A stretch of DNA of 64,000 nucleotides from positions 24,580 to 88,579 of IMG/VR virus record IMGVR_UViG_3300034093_001036; one strand, given 5' to 3'. Below the pieces are notes generated by a model. It saw only the letters and a list, made by a program, of their open reading frames with translations, was not told the DNA's origin and did not search any database. Every line of letters begins with the position of its first letter. Within the stretch, counting starts at the first letter, position 1. The translations under genes and the position numbers were made by a program. This stretch comes from a virus. Positions 17,819-26,167 of this stretch are shown here, in pieces.

Positions 17819-17849
17819 GGGGGACAGGAGAGTGAACTCCCGCCCCCCA
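17819..17849 (-). terminator. Hairpin after major capsid gene
   Basis: On the minus strand a G-rich arm (GGGGGGCGGGAG) and a C-rich arm (CTCTCCTGTCCCCC) pair around a TTCA loop. The T-tract that follows is poor (TTAATACTTT), so it may be a weak terminator or an RNA-stabilising 3' hairpin for the capsid message. Confidence 0.6.
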
Positions 17850-17869
17850 TTAAAGGTACTGATTACAGA

Positions 17870-19012
17870 TTATGAATCTGATGCAGAATCAGCGAATGCA
17901 ATTGCATCCTCTTCTTCCCACTGAATACCAAAGCGGACGAATACTGTGTACTCAATTGTGTCCTTCTTTGCTACGTACTCACGGTTTACAACGATGTCGC
18001 GCTGGAATCCCCATACACGGTTTGCAGGGAATGTCAAGTCGACAAAGCCTGCTGGGTAGTAAGGAACTTCCTGAACTTCAATTCCGAGAACACGTGTTGT
18101 ACGTGCTCCACCGAATGTCTGTCCGAGTCCATCTAGATAGTTCTGACGGTTTGACTGTGTGCTTCCTGGCATACGGCCAGTGAATGCTTCTGCAACTGCA
18201 TCTGCAAGGGTACCGTTATTCTTAACGATTCCTCCGAATACATCTGTACCTGCGTAGAACTTAAGATTGTTCTTAAGTGCACGGTACTTACGTGGCATTG
18301 CATTGATGATTCCCTGCATAACTTCAGGTGTCCAGGCGTTATCTGTTACAGTTACAACTGACTCGTGTGCTTGTCCAGCACCTGTTCCAGTCTTTTCCTT
18401 ATTGATAAATCCGTCCATGATTGACAAGAATGAGCCTGTCGCTCCGTCACCATTGATAGCGAGATCTTCGATATCATTTGCGAATGCGTTGGTCATTAAG
18501 CGTACCAAGTGATCTTCTAGAGCGTCACCTTCTACACCATCTTCCAATGATTCTGCTGTTACTTCCCAATCAAGACGAATCTTCTTGGTAGTAAGTTCGA
18601 CCTTAGAGAATGTTGCACCTGTGTTTGTGTATGTACCAATTGCTTGCGCTGCTGCACGAATTACACGCTCACCGACGTTTACCTTCTCAAGTTCCATAGA
18701 ATTAGCCTTCATTGTTACACGACGGCCATCCTTTGCTAATACTGTTGCGTCCCAAACATAGTCGATAAAACGACGTGCCTGCTCAGGGCGCAAAATTCCA
18801 GAAGCCGCTGAACCACTAGGGTTAACAGCGTTTGCTCCGCTTGTAGATCCAAGGGTTGCTGTTGGAATATTTCCAAGTGTACTTGCACCTGGTGTTGCTA
18901 CTCCACCAATACCACCTGATGCGAAAGCACCTTGACCCTGATACAGACCTGGAGTTTCTCCTCCTAGATTTGCTTCAGCGCCTGGCTGGTTTTTGATTAT
19001 TTCTTCTGACAT
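17870..19012 (-). CDS. Major capsid protein, HK97 fold
   Basis: A 380-residue protein following protease and scaffold genes. The N-terminal ~75 residues are Gly/Ala-rich, then comes a HK97-type core with an E-loop/spine helix part (LEKVNVGERVIRAAAQAIG) and the conserved P-domain and A-domain segments (EDLAINGDGATGS, then VWGFQRDIVVNREY). I use the ATG at 19012 (MSEEII) because GGAGGTGACAAT precedes it; an ATG at 19039 overlaps the upstream stop but lacks a ribosome site. The protein forms the shell and would be matured by the protease encoded upstream. Confidence 0.9.
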   Translation of the reverse strand: MSEEIIKNQPGAEANLGGETPGLYQGQGAFASGGIGGVATPGASTLGNIPTATLGSTSGANAVNPSGSAASGILRPEQARRFIDYVWDATVLAKDGRRVTMKANSMELEKVNVGERVIRAAAQAIGTYTNTGATFSKVELTTKKIRLDWEVTAESLEDGVEGDALEDHLVRLMTNAFANDIEDLAINGDGATGSFLSIMDGFINKEKTGTGAGQAHESVVTVTDNAWTPEVMQGIINAMPRKYRALKNNLKFYAGTDVFGGIVKNNGTLADAVAEAFTGRMPGSTQSNRQNYLDGLGQTFGGARTTRVLGIEVQEVPYYPAGFVDLTFPANRVWGFQRDIVVNREYVAKKDTIEYTVFVRFGIQWEEEDAIAFADSASDS

Positions 19013-19035
19013 ATTGTCACCTCCTAGTGATTTTT

Positions 19036-19614
19036 TCATTTGAATAGATCGGCTGTTTTGAGGAAACTACCGCCCCATAGGGATTTTTCAACCATTTCAG
19101 GTTGAGACTGAAAGATATCGCCGATATCTCCAGACTTTCGGAATGCGGTGTCTGCTTCCACAGCGTCTACTCGTTTTCCAAATTCATTAAATTCACTTGA
19201 AACTGTTGCAATATCTTTTGCAACTGCTGTAAATGAATCCTTTACTGTATCAACGTCTACCTTTGAAGACTTAAGAAGTTCTACTTCTGCTTGCAAAGAT
19301 TTTACTGTTGACACTAGATCGCTAAAGGCTGATTCTAGAGTATTTTTCATTTCAGTAACTGCATCTGCAATTACCTCTTCTGACTTAGATACTTCTACAA
19401 CTGCTTCTGTTACTGTTTCGACTGCTTCAGCATCTTCTGCTTTAGCAATCTCTTCTGCTACAACTTCGTCTGCCTTGACAACATCTGTTGTCTCAACCTC
19501 TTCTGCCTTAGCAACTTCTTCAATAACTTCTGCAATTGATGCATCTGCCTCTGGAGCGACCATAACATCTTCAAGCACATCTGTTTTTTCAACTTGTGTT
19601 TTTGATTTTGTCAT
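19036..19614 (-). CDS. Nested scaffold protein from internal start
   Basis: Within the protease gene and in the same frame, an ATG at 19614 (MTKSKTQVEK, residue 255 of the fusion) is preceded by AAGGAGGTACAACCT, a much better ribosome site than that of the full-length protein. It would yield a 192-residue acidic, coiled-coil protein rich in VEEVAKAEE segments and ending in LWGGSFLKTADLFK. This is the lambda C/Nu3 arrangement: excess free scaffold plus few protease-scaffold fusions in the prohead. Confidence 0.75.
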   Translation of the reverse strand: MTKSKTQVEKTDVLEDVMVAPEADASIAEVIEEVAKAEEVETTDVVKADEVVAEEIAKAEDAEAVETVTEAVVEVSKSEEVIADAVTEMKNTLESAFSDLVSTVKSLQAEVELLKSSKVDVDTVKDSFTAVAKDIATVSSEFNEFGKRVDAVEADTAFRKSGDIGDIFQSQPEMVEKSLWGGSFLKTADLFK

Positions 19615-20376
19615 AGGTTGTACCTCCTTGTTAATCTTAGAAGTATTAATGCCTTTAGCACTATCAACTAAGAATTTTATCATTGTTGTTTTTTCATTAT
19701 CCGTTTTTTCAACGAAACCTATATTTTCCATAGCATTGCCTGTTGTAGGACTTACTTCTGACTCATTCTCTGAAATCTGTACTATACCAGACTCTCTATC
19801 ATAAAAAACATTTTCAAGTACGGTGGCATCTGCTTTAAACACATCGACTCCATCAACCTTTTCAACTGATACAATATTTGCAAACTGATTTGCTGGTGAA
19901 TCTACAAGACTCAACTCTATCAAATCATATTGCTTAATAATTCTAATTGCCTTGTCTGATTTTTCATCAAACCCGTCATCCCATTTATTCATTCTTCCAC
20001 CAATTGAAAAACCAGAAAGAGTTCCATCAAGGACCTTTTCCCAAGTATCTTGTGCACCCTTTGAAACATAAGCAGATACAAAAACACCGCTATAAAACTT
20101 TTTTGATTCTGGATCAAAATATTTTTCTGCTTTAAAGTCAACCATTTTACCAACTGCTAATGGCTGGTGCATCTCACGAATATTTCCTCGGAATTTTGCA
20201 AAGGCATCCATTGACGCTTCTGCTGTAACAATGTCATCTTGCTTGTCAATGTTGTCTAGAGATGCAAATCCAGATACGGTTCTTCGCTCTTTGTCTACCT
20301 TTGAAAAAGGCATTGAAAGACGCAAATTTTCCCCATTAGAGTTCCAATGGGCTTTGGATATATTACTCACTATCAT
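19036..20376 (-). CDS. Prohead protease fused to scaffold
   Basis: A 446-residue protein. Residues ~20-180 are a caudoviral prohead protease: His70 in IREMHQ and Ser124 in LSGFSIGGRM are the likely catalytic pair, and IELSLVDSPAN is a conserved family segment. Residues ~255-446 are highly acidic and helical, as in scaffolds. An internal ATG with its own strong ribosome site begins a separate scaffold (19036-19614). The start could be this ATG or the GTG at 20370; a TATAAT box overlaps the ATG and is six bases before the GTG. It cleaves scaffold and capsid during head maturation. Confidence 0.85.
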   Translation of the reverse strand: MIVSNISKAHWNSNGENLRLSMPFSKVDKERRTVSGFASLDNIDKQDDIVTAEASMDAFAKFRGNIREMHQPLAVGKMVDFKAEKYFDPESKKFYSGVFVSAYVSKGAQDTWEKVLDGTLSGFSIGGRMNKWDDGFDEKSDKAIRIIKQYDLIELSLVDSPANQFANIVSVEKVDGVDVFKADATVLENVFYDRESGIVQISENESEVSPTTGNAMENIGFVEKTDNEKTTMIKFLVDSAKGINTSKINKEVQPMTKSKTQVEKTDVLEDVMVAPEADASIAEVIEEVAKAEEVETTDVVKADEVVAEEIAKAEDAEAVETVTEAVVEVSKSEEVIADAVTEMKNTLESAFSDLVSTVKSLQAEVELLKSSKVDVDTVKDSFTAVAKDIATVSSEFNEFGKRVDAVEADTAFRKSGDIGDIFQSQPEMVEKSLWGGSFLKTADLFK

Positions 20377-20425
20377 ATTATAAGCCCCCTTTTACACATA
20401 TATCACAATATGGACATATAGGACA

Positions 20426-22018
20426 TTAAGGAGTTTTTCTTCCCTCTCCCTTTGGTGCTCTTCCAGCAACTGTTGAAGTGCTGTCTGAATTATTATTTGT
20501 TCTTGCAGAGTCTCTGGCTCTTGTAGTTGTTGCTTCTGCTGCTGCGGTTGCTTTAAGATCTAAGACCTCGTCGCCACCTTCTCTTTGTGGCATATCCAAA
20601 AGAACTCTTGCCTCGTTTGGAGTCATAATTTGATTCTTAACATATCTTTCAAGAATTTGAGACTGTGCAATTTCATCTGTTAAGGTTAATTCATTAAAAA
20701 CAAACTCAAGAATATCGGTTTTTTCACGGACAATCTTGTTGATCATTTTTTCAATTTGTCTTTGTGCTGGTCTTGCAACCTGCTCCTTAAATGTGCGATC
20801 CTGTGCAAGTGCTGCTGCGATTGATGCAGAATCTCCGCCTCCAAGTTTAGACAATGGAACTTGATGTGCTACCAGAATGTCATCACGGTTTTGTTTACGA
20901 TACTCTTTAAAGGAGCCATCTTGTATCCCGTCTTCAATGGGATCCATTTTAAACTCTACCTTATTGTTTTCGCTATCTCCTGGTAATGGAATATATAGGG
21001 TTCTATGTGACTGCCCTCTGAGATTTGTCTGTAAGAATCGGAACATCTTATCTTCTGCGTCTCCAGAGAGTTTTGCACCCTTTAATGTTACAACATATCT
21101 TGGAACTGCTTTGTTTGCAAAGTAGTCAATATTGTATTGTGAAGCAAGTGAGTCTCCATGCAATGAGTTAATTGCCGACATAATGTCTGGCACTCCGTAA
21201 AATGTGTTTAATGGTGAGTATTGTTTAAAGTGAATAATTTCGTTTGGTCTAGCATCTGTAGTTAATGGGTTCTGATTCTTTGCTCCAAAGTTGCGGAAGT
21301 AAACAATCTTGTTTCCAATGATCTGAACATAGCCATCTTTAATTCTTCGAACACGCATTGTTGTTGCTGGTATATGTCCGACATACCCAATCTCTCCACG
21401 AGTAGTTCTTCCAATTTCTAGATAACCGTTACCAGTAGACTGAAGGTCTGTATAAACCTTTTCCATTGTTGCTGTAAATGAGTCGTCGTCATTAAGAGAT
21501 TCTAGCCAATCACGCATCTCAATCTTTGCTCGTTCAATTCTTTTTCTTGCCTTCTGTGTTGCACTATTATCTTCAGATGCTTCAAGTCTCATCATTGTTC
21601 TTTGAGAAACCTTAAACTCATAACCTAAGCCAACAATGTTTTCTACCTTAGCATCAATGGCTGCGTGGTTTGCAAAAGATGTGTCGTAATAGTTTGCTAA
21701 TTCATAAAGGTTCCAAGGTGGTGTGATAACGTCGAACATTCCATAGCCGTTTACATATACTAGGCCTGGGTTTATTTCTTTTGATTGTGCTCCATCAATA
21801 CCGCTTTTTCCAGCAAGTGCTGCAGTTGTGTATTGAGTTGTTGGTTCAACCATCTTTGTTGAAGATCTGCTTATGCGTCTTTTAAAGTTTGCTTCTAGTC
21901 CGTCAAGAGATTTTAATGAATCCCAATTTCCGTTAAATGGATCTGACTTTGAAAAAGTATCATCTTTCTTTATTGATTCATCAATCCTTGCACTAATCTC
22001 ATAATCGTTGTCTTCCAT
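20426..22018 (-). CDS. Portal protein
   Basis: A 530-residue HK97-type portal. Recognisable parts are the early segment ELANYYDTSFANHAAIDAKV, the wing TGNGYLEIGRTTRGEIGYV, the stretch EIIHFKQYSPLNTFYGVPDI, and the stem/crown part QVPLSKLGGGDSASIAAALA. The C-terminus is a disordered Thr/Ser/Arg tail. It forms the twelve-fold DNA entry ring and lies upstream of protease and capsid. The 22021-22407 gene ends two bases before its ATG. Confidence 0.9.
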   Translation of the reverse strand: MEDNDYEISARIDESIKKDDTFSKSDPFNGNWDSLKSLDGLEANFKRRISRSSTKMVEPTTQYTTAALAGKSGIDGAQSKEINPGLVYVNGYGMFDVITPPWNLYELANYYDTSFANHAAIDAKVENIVGLGYEFKVSQRTMMRLEASEDNSATQKARKRIERAKIEMRDWLESLNDDDSFTATMEKVYTDLQSTGNGYLEIGRTTRGEIGYVGHIPATTMRVRRIKDGYVQIIGNKIVYFRNFGAKNQNPLTTDARPNEIIHFKQYSPLNTFYGVPDIMSAINSLHGDSLASQYNIDYFANKAVPRYVVTLKGAKLSGDAEDKMFRFLQTNLRGQSHRTLYIPLPGDSENNKVEFKMDPIEDGIQDGSFKEYRKQNRDDILVAHQVPLSKLGGGDSASIAAALAQDRTFKEQVARPAQRQIEKMINKIVREKTDILEFVFNELTLTDEIAQSQILERYVKNQIMTPNEARVLLDMPQREGGDEVLDLKATAAAEATTTRARDSARTNNNSDSTSTVAGRAPKGEGRKTP

Positions 22019-22020
22019 GA

Positions 22021-22407
22021 TTATTCCTCATCCCCATACTTAGCAATTGTATCTTTTGCTGCTTGTACTGCTCCAAGGTCGTTTAGGTTTGGTATAAGTC
22101 CAGACTTCATGCGATCAACTTGCTCAGAATATTCTTCTTCTGAAACTCTTGTTAGCCCTGGAACAAATACGCATGTACCATCTCCTGGATCTCCGTAATG
22201 CATTGCAGTCTTTTTTAGTTCTGCCATTCTAGTAAAGTCGTTTTTATCTGAAGGTATATTGAGTACAGAACCGTTTCCATCTGTAAACCATTTACCATTT
22301 GCTTTCTTATACACATAAAGGCCCCAGTCATAGTTCTTTTCAATGACCTGACGTCTAACGTTTTTTACAATTGGTTGACCAGTTTTTGGGTCTATAAGGG
22401 AATCCAT
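22021..22407 (-). CDS. Conserved protein preceding portal, unknown function
   Basis: A 128-residue soluble protein. The motifs KTAMHYGDPGDGTCVFVPGL and GLIPNLNDLGAVQAAKDTIA resemble small proteins found just before the portal in other actinophages. No enzymatic motif is visible. A TGGTATACT box lies seven bases before the ATG, so it can be expressed from a leaderless transcript that also reads into the portal gene. Confidence 0.55.
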   Translation of the reverse strand: MDSLIDPKTGQPIVKNVRRQVIEKNYDWGLYVYKKANGKWFTDGNGSVLNIPSDKNDFTRMAELKKTAMHYGDPGDGTCVFVPGLTRVSEEEYSEQVDRMKSGLIPNLNDLGAVQAAKDTIAKYGDEE

Positions 22408-22414
22408 AACTACA

Positions 22415-22423
22415 AGTATACCA
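22415..22423 (-). promoter_or_regulatory. Leaderless extended -10 promoter before portal operon
   Basis: TGGTATACT ends seven bases before the ATG at 22407, predicting a transcript that begins at or near the start codon and drives the portal, protease and capsid genes. Confidence 0.55.
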
Positions 22424-22425
22424 TA

Positions 22426-25400
22426 TTAGGCTGGGGTCTCTACGAACTGACTCCATTTTACGTCAGTAAATATAGTGTATGTATACTCTTCAAAACGAAC
22501 TGGTCTATCATCATCTACAATAATTTTGTTTGTGCCCGTATAACTCTTATAAACATCTGAAGGGTTTACACCATAATAACTTGTTTCTGATAAGACAAGA
22601 ACCTTATTCCAGTTAAAAGATGGACTATCCCAGAACTCCCAGTCAAGGGGCGAAGACCCCAAAACCTTAACTCTAAACCAAGGTCTTTCTGCTATGTTCT
22701 GAACTTCTTGTAGATTAGTAGACTGATAGTATGAAAGGCTGTTAAATAGTAGTGGTCCAGTTAATCTTACTGCCCCTTCAAAAAATGAAAAATTAAGACT
22801 GTTTGCAAAATTAATCCCAAGGAATCCCCACTCTTGAAGAGTTATTACTGGCTCTTTTACTATTTTTCCATTCCAATAAAATCCAATACCGTTTTGGACT
22901 AGGCCAGTATTTGCATCTATTGCGTAAATTTTTGCTCTGCGTCCAGAAGGATCATTAGCAACCATGTAAAATTTTATGTAAGAATCTTTGCTTTGGATTT
23001 CAAATATCTGTGTTGGTGCATATGGGAAATAGTCTCCGTCAAACCTTACGGCCATTTGCATTGCTATAGCCTTAAATCCTTCGGCTCTGCTTTCATTTAC
23101 AGGAATCATAAGACCTCTATTAACTAATGGATCATACCTTCCTTTTAATTGAATTCCGCTTGTTTTGGTTAAATAAAGATACGGAGATGATCCTGTATAG
23201 ATTGCAAAAGGATTATTCTTTTTAAAGTTATAATAAATTCCAGTCTTTGTATATGGATAAACAGATGTTCCAAACCTTGTTCCAATTGGACTAGCATCAG
23301 ATTCATTAAATGCTTGTGATGCATAAGAAAGTTTTTTAATTAATACATTGTTTGTTTCTGAATTTTTTACATTCATTTCTATGTGTGTAACAATAGACAA
23401 GTCATTGAAGTCTACTCCAGTTGGTGGGTATATAATCATATTATCTACAACTTCATATTTTGTTGTCATCCAGTCTGAACCAGGAACTAATACTCCATCT
23501 CTTGAAGGTCTTTCTGTTTTTGTAAAATAATAGTATGTTTGGTTTGCACCCAATTCTGTATATTGAAAAGTTACATAACTTTTTACAATTGATCCATCTG
23601 TGTCATATTTATATTCTTTTGCTATTTTATTTTTTAAATCATCGTAATCATTGTATCCAGTAAAAAGGTAATTGTCTAGTGATGTGTATGTTCTTTGAAC
23701 TGGGGTTCCGTATTCATCTGATAACTCTGCATATGTCCAAGCCTCTGGATCTGTTTCTATTGCTACAGTCTTTGATGGTATTGGGTAATCAATATTAAAC
23801 TGAATAAAGTCAAGATCAAAATATTGGTCCCCTCGTTTATCAAGAACGGATTCAGCAAAATATGTTAGTGGAAGTTGATCTTCCCAATATGCGCTTGCAG
23901 ATACAGCAAGTTTGTATGTATCAAAAACTATCTCTGGTAAAAGAGTATAACTTGCAACATGGTCTAAAAGGGAATCCTCTTCAGCAACAACCACACTACC
24001 GCCAGTAAGTGCTCCATTTGCTGTGTCTGTTGTACCTCCATAAGGTGGCATAGAAGTTGTATCTATTCCTCCGTCTATGTTGATTAACTGGTTATTTTGG
24101 TAAATAGCAAACAAGTCTTCATTCCATACTGGAACACCTATCTCATTAAACAAAGATCTAATTTTTTGAAAGTTATATGCTGTACATAGTCCTACATTGT
24201 ATATTTTTCCAGTAAAAGTTGATAGACCGTTCTTGTCTCCACCAACATACATTCTTAGGTCTGATAAAGATCCAAAAAAGTCTGATGCTGGGTTTCCAAA
24301 TCTTGATACAAATGCTGGAATGTTTAAACCTATGTCTACTAGTTCTCCTGGCTCCGCAACTAAAGGAGAATAGATGGTTTCTGATATTCCGTTATAATTA
24401 ATAATATAAGATATTTGATTATTTAAAAGTTGTATCTTGAAATAACTATTTGTATTTTCTTTTTCTATTTTAAAAAGTGTTTGGGCTGAACTTGAGGTTT
24501 GTGGTAATCTAAAACAACCGTAGAAAGCAGATACTGGGGTTTTTATAAAATCAAAATTTTTAAAGAAAAGATGACCAGAAACATTATTCCAAGAAGTGTT
24601 TGGTCTAAAGGAAAAAAAGTTTCTTGTATCTGATGATTGAACTAGACCACAATCTGACAAAAGTTCTTTTTCTGTTTTTGATGACAAGACTGTTTCTGGA
24701 AGTGGGTGAGATAAAACAGAAAGAGACTTATTTACAATTGATGTATTATCATTAAAGGCTTGACTCCACGAACCTACCTTTGGATATGAGTAGTTTGAGG
24801 TGTAGTCTGCAAATGAATAATCAATAAAAACAGATGTTCCACTATAAGATGTATTAATGTTTTCTGGAATATCAACGCCTTGCCCAAACACAAACCTTCT
24901 TTTTGCAACAGCAGTTGCAACAATGTATGGATAAATTCCAACGCAGTCAACCTCTATTGGATATATATCATTATATGCGTAAAAGCCTATCCAGTCTTGA
25001 TCTTTAAGACTTTCATTTAACATAGAAGGTAAAGAAAGTGACTCAGTTAAATAGTTTAAAGAAACAACTTCTTGGCCATTTATTACAAGAGATGCAGTGT
25101 CTTTGCCAACACGCATGTGAACCAGCATTGGCCTTGTCCACTCACCAACATAATATGCACCATAGTTATCTCCTATCTTTAATCCTATTGATGGTCCATC
25201 AACATATATTCCATCTTCTGATGCAATTGGACCAATAATTCTTTTCCTGTCATTACTATATGAATTTATTCTAAGCCAGGTTTCAAAAGTATACTGCTTA
25301 AATTTTCCAGACTCATTTAAAAATCCAGAACCAGGAACTATAAGGGAGGGCAAATCTGTATTTGGATATATAGTTGTAAGACCAGATGTTCCATAGACAA

Positions 25401-26142
25401 TTGGAATACCTGAATTTTTTGCCTTAAGCATATTATCGGAAACTAAATAATATGCGTCTAACTCTTGCAGTCCGTAACATTTTGACACAACGCCCTTTTG
25501 TGGTGCAATAGATATAGTGGATGGTATATCAATTGACTCAACTCCAAGGGATGTAGATGCAAACTCTTCTGACCATTGACCAAGACTTATTCCGTTTACT
25601 AAAAACACATCATCTGTTTCTGATCCACCAATAAAGTTAATCTTAAAAACTAGTCTTATATCTGTATCATCTGGTGGCGTATCAAAAGTTTCTGATATAA
25701 AAATCCAGTTGCTATTTATTACTGTGTCATAGTTTTTTAAATGAACTATGTCATCTCCACTTGTTGTGTCTGTGTATTGATAACCAATTTCAAGACCAGC
25801 AATATATGCGCTTTCAGAATAAAAATATCCACCTACAGAAAATGTTCTTAAATAAGTATTAAAGTCTCTTAGGCTCATTATTTCATTACTTGTTGCAATT
25901 ATAGAAGCCAACTCGTTGTCTGTTGGTGTAGCGGTAATTTTACCCACATAACTATTTATAAATGGTTCGTCTATTGATTGAGAATAGTCTTGATATGTAC
26001 CGCCAACAATTGTCCAATTTGACAAATTTCTTTGCGACTCTGAAAGTAAAGAAATGTAATCTGCTGTATCATCTAAAGCCCATAGACCAGTCGGATGCTC
26101 AGCAAAGACTTTTTCGGCATATAGGTTTGATGGATTAGACAT
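22426..26142 (-). CDS. Large virion protein with LamG/concanavalin-like domains
   Basis: A 1238-residue protein with no signal peptide and a repeated beta-sandwich pattern. The segments FETWLRINSYSNDRKRIIGP, then HMRVGKDTASLVINGQEVVS, and later SDLRMYVGGD are typical of LamG/concanavalin-like lectin folds, of which at least two or three copies seem present. Such domains bind glycans or adhere to surfaces in phage tails and fibres. Its position between nrdJ and the portal operon, far from the other tail genes, is unusual. It could be a head fibre or a displaced tail protein. Confidence 0.6.
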   Translation of the reverse strand: MSNPSNLYAEKVFAEHPTGLWALDDTADYISLLSESQRNLSNWTIVGGTYQDYSQSIDEPFINSYVGKITATPTDNELASIIATSNEIMSLRDFNTYLRTFSVGGYFYSESAYIAGLEIGYQYTDTTSGDDIVHLKNYDTVINSNWIFISETFDTPPDDTDIRLVFKINFIGGSETDDVFLVNGISLGQWSEEFASTSLGVESIDIPSTISIAPQKGVVSKCYGLQELDAYYLVSDNMLKAKNSGIPIVYGTSGLTTIYPNTDLPSLIVPGSGFLNESGKFKQYTFETWLRINSYSNDRKRIIGPIASEDGIYVDGPSIGLKIGDNYGAYYVGEWTRPMLVHMRVGKDTASLVINGQEVVSLNYLTESLSLPSMLNESLKDQDWIGFYAYNDIYPIEVDCVGIYPYIVATAVAKRRFVFGQGVDIPENINTSYSGTSVFIDYSFADYTSNYSYPKVGSWSQAFNDNTSIVNKSLSVLSHPLPETVLSSKTEKELLSDCGLVQSSDTRNFFSFRPNTSWNNVSGHLFFKNFDFIKTPVSAFYGCFRLPQTSSSAQTLFKIEKENTNSYFKIQLLNNQISYIINYNGISETIYSPLVAEPGELVDIGLNIPAFVSRFGNPASDFFGSLSDLRMYVGGDKNGLSTFTGKIYNVGLCTAYNFQKIRSLFNEIGVPVWNEDLFAIYQNNQLINIDGGIDTTSMPPYGGTTDTANGALTGGSVVVAEEDSLLDHVASYTLLPEIVFDTYKLAVSASAYWEDQLPLTYFAESVLDKRGDQYFDLDFIQFNIDYPIPSKTVAIETDPEAWTYAELSDEYGTPVQRTYTSLDNYLFTGYNDYDDLKNKIAKEYKYDTDGSIVKSYVTFQYTELGANQTYYYFTKTERPSRDGVLVPGSDWMTTKYEVVDNMIIYPPTGVDFNDLSIVTHIEMNVKNSETNNVLIKKLSYASQAFNESDASPIGTRFGTSVYPYTKTGIYYNFKKNNPFAIYTGSSPYLYLTKTSGIQLKGRYDPLVNRGLMIPVNESRAEGFKAIAMQMAVRFDGDYFPYAPTQIFEIQSKDSYIKFYMVANDPSGRRAKIYAIDANTGLVQNGIGFYWNGKIVKEPVITLQEWGFLGINFANSLNFSFFEGAVRLTGPLLFNSLSYYQSTNLQEVQNIAERPWFRVKVLGSSPLDWEFWDSPSFNWNKVLVLSETSYYGVNPSDVYKSYTGTNKIIVDDDRPVRFEEYTYTIFTDVKWSQFVETPA

Positions 26143-26167
26143 TATAGGTCTATTTTACCACAGAAGA

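Noticed and set aside
19148-19804. Rightward 218-codon Ser/Thr/Ala-rich frame
   Set aside because: It is antisense to the acidic scaffold part, whose GAA/GCA codons leave the complement open.
20368-20385. Leaderless promoter of the protease gene
   Set aside because: TATAAT touches the ATG and is six bases from an in-frame GTG, but it lacks the TGN extension. The start is ambiguous, so it was mentioned only in the gene entry.
26143-26160. Leaderless promoter for the LamG protein (TGGTAAAAT)
   Set aside because: Spacing to the ATG is nine bases and the box is off-consensus, so it was not counted with the others.
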